Part shown: positions 53,645 through 61,515 of the stretch, piece by piece
Position numbering within the stretch: position 1 is the first letter of the stretch
Layout: each line of letters begins with the position of its first letter
From: Candidatus Poribacteria bacterium
Lineage (GTDB): Bacteria > Poribacteria > WGA-4E > GCA-2687025
Assembly: GCA_018644665.1 (NCBI GenBank)
Contig: JABGQA010000110.1
Coordinates: 62,001 to 126,000, forward strand
DNA length: 64,000 nt
Reading direction: 5' to 3'
Made by a program: the position numbers and the translations under genes
Notes under the pieces: generated by a model
What the model was told of the DNA's origin: nothing
Database searches by the model: none
What the model saw: only the letters and a program-made list of their open reading frames with translations

Positions 53645-54412
53645 CTACGCCGACATCGCCTTGAACAGAGCGATGTACATGCTCAGCACCTTCTCGGGGT
53701 CCGGCCCGCGGTACGCGCACTCGTTGGACACGTACCCGTCGAATCCCATGCGCTTCAGCCACTGGAACATCTGGCGATACAGGTCCAACTGCTCGGGGTT
53801 CTCCGCCTGATGCGTATGCACGGAGGTCAGGTGCGGCGCAACGCGAGAGAAGAGCGGCTCGATGTCGCCGTCCTCGCACCCGTGAAACTGGCTGTTGAAC
53901 ACGAACCCGACGTTCGGCAGGCCCACGCCCTCGATGACGGTCATCGCCGCGTCCGGTTCGGTGAACGACCCATGCATCTCGATGCTCACCGTGACGTCCA
54001 TCGGCGTGGCGAATTCGCCGAGCGCGCGCAGCCCGTCCGTGACCCAACCGACGACATCCGCGCGGTTCGAGTCGTCGAACCGGTCCCCGAGCACGCGCAC
54101 ATGATCGCATCCGAAATATCTGGCCATCTCGACAACGCGTTTCACCCGGTCAACCGTCCGCGCGCGATCCGCGGCGTCCTCGTGGTGAAACACCTGGCAA
54201 CTGGTCAGCCCCGACGTCTTGAGACCGCTACGCGCGATGGTGAGCTTCATCGGCTTCCACTGTTCGCGCGGCGTGTCCCACTCGAACCCGTGCGGCTGAT
54301 CGAAGTCCATCAGGAACTCGACGCCGTCGTAGCCGGTCTCCTTCGCGACTCGGAGCGTCTCCTTCAGGGACCACTCCTGCGCCGTCTGGTACGTGTTGAG
54401 GGACCACTTCAT
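53645..54412 (-). CDS. sugar phosphate isomerase/epimerase (AP-endonuclease-2-like TIM barrel)
   Basis: 255 residues from ATG 54412 with AGGAGA upstream. SLNTYQTAQEWSLKETLRVAK, GYDGVEFLMDF, VSIEMHGSFTEPD (Glu metal ligand), VGFVFNSQFHGCEDG and VHTHQAEN follow the order of xylose-isomerase-like barrels. The substrate is unknown. It heads a two-gene operon with the cupin-like gene and is divergent from the small membrane protein. Confidence 0.9.
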   Translation of the reverse strand: MKWSLNTYQTAQEWSLKETLRVAKETGYDGVEFLMDFDQPHGFEWDTPREQWKPMKLTIARSGLKTSGLTSCQVFHHEDAADRARTVDRVKRVVEMARYFGCDHVRVLGDRFDDSNRADVVGWVTDGLRALGEFATPMDVTVSIEMHGSFTEPDAAMTVIEGVGLPNVGFVFNSQFHGCEDGDIEPLFSRVAPHLTSVHTHQAENPEQLDLYRQMFQWLKRMGFDGYVSNECAYRGPDPEKVLSMYIALFKAMSA

Positions 54413-54550
54413 GCTGTTCTCCTGTTGGTTCCCGCAGGGGTCGGATGTCTTGACATCGGTGGGGGCGGGTGGCAGTGTGCGAGCGTTCGTCCACCACAGA
54501 CCACTTCCACAGGCGGCTCGTCGTCGCCACCACCTCATAGGCTTGGCGCG

Positions 54551-54940
54551 ATGCGCTATGCTTGGCTACCTGCGCCGTATCTCGCGCTCTGGGTCACGTT
54601 TCTACTCGGCGTCGTGTTGCGCTTCCTCCAGGCCCGCGAGCCCGAGGAATACGATCGCTACCACGGGCTCGGCATCACGGACTTAGGCCACCGGCTCACG
54701 ATGACGTGCGGCCCCCTGCTCTTCTTCGCGACTCTGTGGATCGCGTACGTGTCCTGGGAGCGGGTGATCCGGCAGAAACGGAAGCGCCCCCATGTCGAAC
54801 TCACCCAGGTCGAGCGGTTCTATGGGGGCGCGGTATTCGTGCGGAAGATTCCGCGTCGCATTTGGAACGTCGCTGGCGAAGGCGACCGACTTATCAAGCC
54901 CAAGTGGGGCCTGCTCGTCCGGCACCAACCTCACCGGTAG
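54551..54940 (+). CDS. small two-helix membrane protein of unknown function
   Basis: 129 residues from ATG 54551. Two hydrophobic segments lie at about 8-25 (APYLALWVTFLLGVVLRF) and 58-76 (GPLLFFATLWIAYVSW), followed by a basic cytoplasmic tail (IRQKRKRPHVELTQVERFYGG). No family is recognised. No strong ribosome binding site is seen. The frame is open far upstream, but that part is antisense to the isomerase gene and unlikely to be translated. Confidence 0.55.
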   Translation: MRYAWLPAPYLALWVTFLLGVVLRFLQAREPEEYDRYHGLGITDLGHRLTMTCGPLLFFATLWIAYVSWERVIRQKRKRPHVELTQVERFYGGAVFVRKIPRRIWNVAGEGDRLIKPKWGLLVRHQPHR

Positions 54941-54957
54941 ACCGTGCGGAACGGGTG

Positions 54958-55383
54958 TTACCCCTGGATAACCCAACTCGAGAACAGCACCCTCACTGGT
55001 GACGGGAAGCCCTCCTCGACAACCACTTCGCGAATGGCGTCGCCCGCCTCTTCCATATGGAAGAGCTGGTCCGATTCGATCTCCTCGGCCGTGGAGATAT
55101 CCCGCAAAAGGCCCTTGCCGACTATCGCCTTACCTTCGGCGCCGCTCAGGCGCGTCATGCGGTTCGCTTCCGCGCTCGCCACATCGCTGGTGTACTGGAT
55201 CACCACGTCACATCTGAGGTACGGCTTCCTCGCCGGATCGTCGGCGTTGATCCGCACGATGACCCCAGAATGGACGATTTCCACAGGCGGCTGCTCGCTT
55301 GGGGCGGAACCACCACACGCCTGCAGGACGGCAAGACCTGCGACCAGCATCACAAGGCCAATAGAACACACGCGCGTTTTCAT
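54958..55383 (-). CDS. FliL-like domain lipoprotein
   Basis: 141 residues; ATG 55383 has GAGGT six bases upstream. The leader MKTRVCSIGLVMLVAGLAVLQACGG ends with a lipobox (LQAC), so the mature protein would be lipid-anchored. The remainder (VIVRINADDPARKPYLRCDV, then a helix region, then VRVLFSSWVIQG) follows the FliL pattern, which ends in a strand like VYFTEFVIQ. FliL normally has a membrane helix instead of a lipid anchor and supports stator function. The similarity is modest and the gene is 15 kb from flhA. Confidence 0.5.
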   Translation of the reverse strand: MKTRVCSIGLVMLVAGLAVLQACGGSAPSEQPPVEIVHSGVIVRINADDPARKPYLRCDVVIQYTSDVASAEANRMTRLSGAEGKAIVGKGLLRDISTAEEIESDQLFHMEEAGDAIREVVVEEGFPSPVRVLFSSWVIQG

Positions 55384-55927
55384 TGCGTACCTCACGTCAA
55401 GCTCGTTCCCATGGAACAGGAAATGCGCCAAGACTATATCGCCCACCCATCGTGCGGTCAAGACGTGCGGTCAAGATGCTGAACAGGCGGCCACTCACGA
55501 TCCTGCGTCGGTAGTATAGACACAGCCGGGGCGGCGTTACAAGCAAACGCGCGCCCCAATCGCGCGGCCTTGCCATCACACAGCCCCGCCCAGGGAAGTC
55601 GGCGCCCGTGGCCCACACGGTTGGGCGTTCTCGAGGTCGCCCTCAGGAGCCGGCGGCGACGAAGGGTCTCGCCTGTTCGGGCATGAGGCGGGAATTCTGG
55701 CGAGAGGTTTCGCCTTCGGCTCAGCATGGCACGTCTTAGGTGAGCTTGCGTCAGCGGGATCCCCGGCCAGGAGTCACCGACATGCTCACGTGCGCCAGGG
55801 CCATCGGCGTGTGACCACACCCGGTCAAAGGCGATCTCGTCCAGCCAAGGGCATTCTCGGGTAGCATTAGTACCAGCGGCTCGCACTCACGGCGCGCCAT
55901 GACGCGCCAACCGCGCACGGATACCCA
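55384..55927. other. intergenic region, no gene
   Basis: About 540 bases between the FliL-like and helicase genes. The segment around 55700-55735 (ggtttcgccttcggctcagcatggc) resembles a short repeat type common in many bacterial genomes, but only one copy was noticed here. No coding frame was supported. Confidence 0.5.
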
Positions 55928-58390
55928 ATGCATTACGGCGGACACAAGCTCGACCCATTCCAGGCGGACGCCTGCAAGGCAATAGACGACGGACACTCCG
56001 TAATCGTCGCGGCCCCCACCGGCGCGGGCAAGACGGTCATCGCGGAATACGCCACCGAGGTCTGCCGCAAGCGCGACCGGCGCATCGTCTACACCGCCCC
56101 AATCAAGGCGCTCAGCAACCAGAAGTACCGCGACTTCCGCGCGCTCTATGGCGAGGACGTCGGCATCGTCACCGGCGATGTGGTCATCAACTCCACCGCC
56201 CCGATCGTCGTGATGACGACGGAGATCCTGCGGAACACGATCTTCGAGGACATCACCCAGCTCCGCGACATCGAATACGTGGTCTTCGATGAGATCCACT
56301 ATATAAACGACATCGAGCGTGGCACCGTCTGGGAAGAGAGCATCATCTTCGCTCCCCAGAACATCAAGCTCATATGCCTGAGCGCCACGATGCCAAACTT
56401 GCGCCAGTTCAGCGACTGGATCGCCAGCGTCCGCGAAGTGCCCATCCAGGTCATCGAGGAACACGAGCGACCCGTGCCCCTCGAGCGTATGGTCTATATG
56501 CCCGGCCGCGGCATCGGGACCGTCGACGACCTCGAACGCACCGCGAACAACCTGCAAGAGCGCCTGAAGGACATAGAGGACGACGGCGGCAGACGCCGAA
56601 GGCGCAGGTTCAGACCCGACGACTACGACCCAACCGAGCTGATCGAGCACCTCGCCGACGAGGACCGGCTTCCAGCGCTCTACTTCTGTTTCAGCAGGCG
56701 CGGATGCGAGGAGAGGGCGCGGCTTTTCCGCCAGTACGGCTCGCTCCTATCTCCCAACAACTCCGCAGATATCCTCAACGACTACGACGAGTTGTGCCGC
56801 ACCTTCGACATAACCGACGACGCCCGCGCGATGGAGTTCCGCGAGCTAGTAGAGGGTGGGATTGCCTACCACCACGCGGGGATGCTGCCCACGCTCAAAG
56901 AGGTCGTCGAGCGACTCTTCACCCTGGGCAAGATACAGCTTCTATGCACCACGGAGACCTTCGCCGTGGGCATCAACATGCCCGCCCGCACTGTGGTCTT
57001 CGAGGGCTTGGAGAAATACGACGGCGTCTCGGTCCGCCACCTCAAGGCGCGTGAATACCAGCAGATGTCCGGCCGCGCCGGACGGCGAGGCATCGACGAA
57101 CAGGGCTACGTCTACGCCACGGTAGACCCAGAGTTCGCCCGCATGCCGGAGATAAGGCATGTCCTGACCGGCGAGCCGGAAGCCATCGAGAGCCAGTTCA
57201 ACCTCTCATACTCCAGCATCCTGAACCTCCTCGACGAATACGGCGAGATGATGTTCGAGGTGTGCCGCAAGAGCTTCAGCAATCACCAGAGCACCTACCG
57301 AGTGCGCGAGCTGGAGAGCAAGCGCGCAGCGGCCGAGCAGGCCGGGCAGACCCTACCCAGTCCCAAGTGCATCCACGGCTACGATGCCATGGAAGCGCTG
57401 ACCCAACACCAGAACATGTCGCTCGTGATTGAGGAGCGCATCGGCGAATTGCGACCCGCGCGCAGCCGCGTCAAACGCAAATACAGCGGACGCAGAAAGA
57501 AGCGAGACCGAATACGCCGCCTGGCACAGTTGGACCGCCAGGAGGGCGACATCAAGACGCAGATCCGGGAGGCGCGTTGCCACGGGTGCAGCAACCTCAA
57601 CGAGTGCCAGATGCGCTACGCCGCCCTCAACAAGACGGCCAGCTCGGTCACAACGCTGACCGAGGAAATCGAGCGCGTAAAGCACTACCACGAGGCCCAG
57701 ATAAGGGCGCGAATGGGGCTCATGGAGCGACTCGGATACATCGAGGGGCTTCGCGTGCAGCCGCGTGGTCGCGTGGCTCAGCAGATATACGGATACGAAC
57801 TCGCCGTCACCGAACTCATGCTGGCAGGCTACTTCGAGAGGCTCGACCCCGACTCGATAAACGTCCTGGCGGTCTCGATGGTGTTCGAGGCGAAGCGCGA
57901 CGGGTGGTTCGCCCGTGTGGACGATACCCGCCTCACGCGCATGCTCAAGTCTGCCGAGGGGCAGTTGGAGCGCGCCCGCGCGTTGGAAGTGGAATGCGGC
58001 GTCGACACGCTGTCTCAGCCCATCGAGGGCAAGCTGGCCGCGGCCACCCTCGCGTGGTCACGCGGCTGCGAATTCGACGAGCTTCAGAACTACACAAGCA
58101 CGACTGAGGGAGACATCGTCCGTGTCTTCCGCGCCGCGGCCGACCTGCTGCGGCAGATGCGTCGCTCGCTGAGTGACCATCCCACGCTTCCCGAACTGCT
58201 CCTCGACGCGATCAAGCTCTTGAACCGCGATGTAGTGGATGCAGAGCAGCAGCTCCGCAAAGTCCTTCCCGGCGCCGAGCCGAGGAATCCCGAGGAAGCC
58301 TCGCCCGGAGAATCGGGTGTCTCCGACGAAGACGCGGACACTCCGGGGCCATCCACGTCTCTCCCCTCCGCAGACGCCGCGGCCTCCTAG
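55928..58390 (+). CDS. Ski2/HelY-like superfamily II RNA helicase
   Basis: 820 residues. Motif I APTGAGKT 29-36, motif II DEIH 121-124, motif III LSATMP and motif VI QMSGRAGRRG 379-388 are intact. HAGMLPTLKEVVE and TTETFAVGINMPAR are typical of the Ski2/Mtr4 branch. After residue 430 come a Cys cluster (C551, C554, C560, with C481 possibly a fourth ligand) of the CHGC type known in HelY, then a DSHCT-like helical domain, then a disordered acidic tail. Family knowledge: such helicases unwind RNA for degradation or maturation. The 3' end overlaps the convergent methyltransferase gene by four bases. Confidence 0.93.
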   Translation: MHYGGHKLDPFQADACKAIDDGHSVIVAAPTGAGKTVIAEYATEVCRKRDRRIVYTAPIKALSNQKYRDFRALYGEDVGIVTGDVVINSTAPIVVMTTEILRNTIFEDITQLRDIEYVVFDEIHYINDIERGTVWEESIIFAPQNIKLICLSATMPNLRQFSDWIASVREVPIQVIEEHERPVPLERMVYMPGRGIGTVDDLERTANNLQERLKDIEDDGGRRRRRRFRPDDYDPTELIEHLADEDRLPALYFCFSRRGCEERARLFRQYGSLLSPNNSADILNDYDELCRTFDITDDARAMEFRELVEGGIAYHHAGMLPTLKEVVERLFTLGKIQLLCTTETFAVGINMPARTVVFEGLEKYDGVSVRHLKAREYQQMSGRAGRRGIDEQGYVYATVDPEFARMPEIRHVLTGEPEAIESQFNLSYSSILNLLDEYGEMMFEVCRKSFSNHQSTYRVRELESKRAAAEQAGQTLPSPKCIHGYDAMEALTQHQNMSLVIEERIGELRPARSRVKRKYSGRRKKRDRIRRLAQLDRQEGDIKTQIREARCHGCSNLNECQMRYAALNKTASSVTTLTEEIERVKHYHEAQIRARMGLMERLGYIEGLRVQPRGRVAQQIYGYELAVTELMLAGYFERLDPDSINVLAVSMVFEAKRDGWFARVDDTRLTRMLKSAEGQLERARALEVECGVDTLSQPIEGKLAAATLAWSRGCEFDELQNYTSTTEGDIVRVFRAAADLLRQMRRSLSDHPTLPELLLDAIKLLNRDVVDAEQQLRKVLPGAEPRNPEEASPGESGVSDEDADTPGPSTSLPSADAAAS

Positions 58391-58875
58391 CGGGGCGGCG
58401 TAGTCACGAGGCCGATGTTCTTCGGCTTACGGAAGGCGAACGTCACGCGTTCGTACCCGACCTGCCGCTCACGGTAGTAAAGCTCGATCGCGGCGAGTAG
58501 TTCCTTCTGCCCCAACCGTTCCTCGGACCAGAAGTTGCAGCACGGGATCAGCACCGTCGGGCGCACAAGCGCAGCCTCCGCAACGGCGCGCGTGGCCTCG
58601 TCCGCGTGCAGCCCAAGCACGAGGTCGTAGTAGTCCGCGCCCGAGGAGTCGAACTCCTCCTCTCGGTTCGGGACGCCGCGTAGCACCCATCCACGCGGGT
58701 CCACGACTTCGCATTCGTAGTTGTACCGCTTGTTTAGGATGCGGGTCAGCATCCCCTGACCGCCCGCGACATCGGCGATATAGCTGACCGAGCGACCGAA
58801 GCGGCCGTGCACGTACGCCGCCAGCACGTCGAAGCGGTTGGGATCGCCGTGGAATCGGTGCTGTTGTCGCGCCAT
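58387..58875 (-). CDS. SAM-dependent methyltransferase-like protein
   Basis: 162 residues. IADVAGGQGMLTRILNKRY is a glycine-rich motif I of Rossmann methyltransferases and YDLVLGLHADEATRAV is motif IV-like. The protein is shorter than usual (about 200-250), so part of the fold may be lacking. LIPCCNFWSEERLG has adjacent Cys residues of unknown role. The substrate is not known. It lies 20 bases upstream of the 3' end of the TonB receptor gene, on the same strand. Confidence 0.7.
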   Translation of the reverse strand: MARQQHRFHGDPNRFDVLAAYVHGRFGRSVSYIADVAGGQGMLTRILNKRYNYECEVVDPRGWVLRGVPNREEEFDSSGADYYDLVLGLHADEATRAVAEAALVRPTVLIPCCNFWSEERLGQKELLAAIELYYRERQVGYERVTFAFRKPKNIGLVTTPPR

Positions 58876-58895
58876 GTGAGCCGGGGACCGGGAGG

Positions 58896-61220
58896 CTAGA
58901 AGTCGGCGATCAAACCCACGATGCCGAGCCGCTGGAACTGAAGCACATCGAGGAACCGACCGTTCTTCGCGTCGAACTGGCGTGAGAACACGTTCTCACG
59001 GTTGTATACGTTCTGCACCTCGAAGAACAGCGATGTCCCCCAGCCCGCGAAATCCAGCCGCCGGTCCATGCGCAGATCGAGCCGGTGATAGTCCGGGTAT
59101 CGCACCTGGTTTCGGGATTCGAAGTCCGGCACGAGGTCGTAGCTACCGTCCTCGAGTTCGACGATCGGGAACTGCGTGAACGGCCGACCACCGACGTAAC
59201 GCCATCGCCCACTCGCCCGCCAACCCCCGACCAGCGGCACGCCACCCGTGAGCATGAGCATCCGACGGTAGTCGAAGTCGTCGGCGTACCACTCGCCCAA
59301 GGCGTCCAGCGATCGTGACTCGGACAGCGTCGCGATGACGCTGCCGAACGCTCCATCCTTCGCGCGCTTTTCGAGCAGAACGTCGACGCCAGTCACGCGT
59401 TTCTCGCCGTCGTTGACCAGACGACCCGACGGAGCGATCGAGTCCGCGTCCTCGAACACGGGCACGTTGTCGTAGAGTTTGCGGTATACCTCGGCGCGTA
59501 CGCGGGCTCCTTCGGCAAGGTTGACCTCTAGTCCCGCTATCATGTGGCGCGCTTCGGCGTCTTTTAGCTCAAAATTGCCCCTATTTAGCGTAAGTTCGAC
59601 GTAAGTTGGGGGCTGGTGGTACCGTCCTCCGGTCAAACTGAACGTCGCGTCCGGCGTGATGCGCCACGCGAGGCCGAACCTCGGATCGACGGTTGTGGAA
59701 TCGGTGAGTTCGGATCGCTGCGCGCGCACCCCAAGCCGAGCCGTCACGGTGTCGCCGATCGTCATGTCGCGATGCACGAAGCCCGCGAACTGAAACGCCT
59801 CGTGCCGTTCATCGATCTCCTGATCGCCGAGCCACACCGCGCGCCCCTGGTTTTCGCTGAACCCACGCCACGCTCGCGAGTCGATCGTGTGGCGGAAGTC
59901 CACCAGGCGCGCCATCGCGCCGACCTGCCACGCGTCGGCATAGCTCTCGCCGATGTCGATGACGCCCTCTATCGTCGTCTCGCGTTCTGCGGAGTCGTTC
60001 GTGTAAACGGGCTCGTCGTCGACCTGATACACCTGGACATCGTAGTAGTTGCCGGTCTGTGAGAGGGTTACGCGCGATGCCGCTTCGCTCCCCAGGTCGA
60101 CCCGCCAGTTCGCGCCGACGGCGTACTTCAGGCCGTCGAACACCGCGCGGTCGGCGTCACGAACCCACTTGATGTCGATGTCGTCACGGCCGACGATGCC
60201 AAGCACTGAGAGCGTCTGCTCAGGGCTCAGGTCGAGGACAATCTTGCCGTGGGCATCCTCGTAGTGCGGCACGGCGGCGAGGCGTATCGGCTCCTTCAGC
60301 AGGTCGAGGAAGCTCTTGCGGTACGACGCGACCCAGGAGCCCTTGCCGTCCTGCAACGGCCCCTCGAGGCCGCCGCCGACGCCCGCCATGGACAGCTCCA
60401 TCTCGCCGCCGAGGCGTTCGCGATTCCCCTCACGGAAGCGCACGTCGAGGACCGACGACAGCTTGCCGCCGTACTCCGCGGGGAAGCCGCCGGTGTGGAA
60501 GGTGGCGTCCCGTACGAAGTCCATGTTGACGATGCCGATGCCGCCGCCCGTCTCCCCCTGCCAGGAGAGGTGGCTGATGTTGGGCATCTCGATATGGTCG
60601 ACGAATATCTGGTTCTCGGACGGATTGCCGCCGCGGACGACGATGTTATTGGTCATGTCCGAGCTGGTCGTCACGCCGAGTTGGTAGCCGAAGATGCGCT
60701 GGAGGTCCCAGACCGCGCCCGGTTCGCTCTGCATTTCCCGCCGCGTCATGCTCTCGGTGCTGTTGATGGCTCGGCCGGTGTCGGCGCCGCGGACCCCGGT
60801 CACGCGTATCTCGCCGATGTCCTGGGCCACACCGGGGGTGCGCTCGACATCGATCTCCAAGCGTGCGACGCGGCCGCTGGATACGAACACTTCCATCGCA
60901 TCTACTACGCTGAATCCCGTAGAGGAGACGCTGACGAGGTGGGAGCCGACCGGAGCGCCGAGGATGACGAACTCTCCGTCCTCATCGGTGGTGTCGGAAA
61001 GCCCTGCCGCCGTGACGACGATGCCCGCGACCGGCTTCGCTGAGAGCGCCTCGCGCACGACCCCCGTTAACGTGGTGTCGGAGGCCGGATCGGCCGAGAC
61101 GGCATAGCTCGGGATGGCGCAGGCGAGCACGGTGACGACGGCGAGTAGCGCGCGCGCGTAGGTCGATACAGAGCTAGTGGCGGAGGGGGCCGGTAGCTGC
61201 GTCGTGGACCCCATCTCCAT
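58896..61220 (-). CDS. TonB-dependent receptor with N-terminal carboxypeptidase-like regulatory domain
   Basis: 774 residues from ATG 61220. The N-terminus (MEMGSTTQLPAP onward) contains a signal peptide ending YAVSADP. Then comes a CarboxypepD_reg domain, about 45-130 (LTGVVREALSAKPVAGIVV). A plug domain follows (GRAINSTESMTRREMQ, NNIVVRGGNPSENQIFVDHIEMPN). The 22-strand barrel ends FQRLGIVGLIADF. It imports a ligand with TonB-ExbBD energy; the ligand is unknown. The start is decided by AGGGGAA just upstream, which, like the ATG, lies inside palindromic repeat copy D. Longer in-frame starts would bury the signal peptide. Confidence 0.9.
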   Translation of the reverse strand: MEMGSTTQLPAPSATSSVSTYARALLAVVTVLACAIPSYAVSADPASDTTLTGVVREALSAKPVAGIVVTAAGLSDTTDEDGEFVILGAPVGSHLVSVSSTGFSVVDAMEVFVSSGRVARLEIDVERTPGVAQDIGEIRVTGVRGADTGRAINSTESMTRREMQSEPGAVWDLQRIFGYQLGVTTSSDMTNNIVVRGGNPSENQIFVDHIEMPNISHLSWQGETGGGIGIVNMDFVRDATFHTGGFPAEYGGKLSSVLDVRFREGNRERLGGEMELSMAGVGGGLEGPLQDGKGSWVASYRKSFLDLLKEPIRLAAVPHYEDAHGKIVLDLSPEQTLSVLGIVGRDDIDIKWVRDADRAVFDGLKYAVGANWRVDLGSEAASRVTLSQTGNYYDVQVYQVDDEPVYTNDSAERETTIEGVIDIGESYADAWQVGAMARLVDFRHTIDSRAWRGFSENQGRAVWLGDQEIDERHEAFQFAGFVHRDMTIGDTVTARLGVRAQRSELTDSTTVDPRFGLAWRITPDATFSLTGGRYHQPPTYVELTLNRGNFELKDAEARHMIAGLEVNLAEGARVRAEVYRKLYDNVPVFEDADSIAPSGRLVNDGEKRVTGVDVLLEKRAKDGAFGSVIATLSESRSLDALGEWYADDFDYRRMLMLTGGVPLVGGWRASGRWRYVGGRPFTQFPIVELEDGSYDLVPDFESRNQVRYPDYHRLDLRMDRRLDFAGWGTSLFFEVQNVYNRENVFSRQFDAKNGRFLDVLQFQRLGIVGLIADF

Positions 61221-61250
61221 GTTCCCCTGCGAGGGGAAGACGCTCACGGG
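61201..61250 (-). repeat. dispersed palindromic repeat, copy D, containing the TonB receptor start
   Basis: On the minus strand it reads CGTGAGCGTC, TTCCCCTCGCAGGGGAA and GAGATGGGGTCCA. The AGGGGAA half of the hairpin serves as ribosome binding site and the ATG at 61220 as the start codon of the receptor. Confidence 0.75.
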
Positions 61251-61515
61251 TTTCACCGGTGTACGGGTCTGGAGTAACCCAACGGCCGAATGGCTGCCGG
61301 CGGCTTGCGCGCACGCCTTCGCGCTTCGGTCTGGATCTGGGAGATGCTTCGCGGGCACGCGCACGGGACGGGCGCGAAATCGAGCGTGGATGGGCATGGC
61401 CGAGGGTCAGCCTTTCGTTTGCTCCGCGAGTGCCCTAAGGTTATCATCACGGGCGGCGCGCCGCCAATCCGCCTGCGTCCCAGCCTGCATGAAGCCTGTC
61501 CCGGAGCCACTCCGA

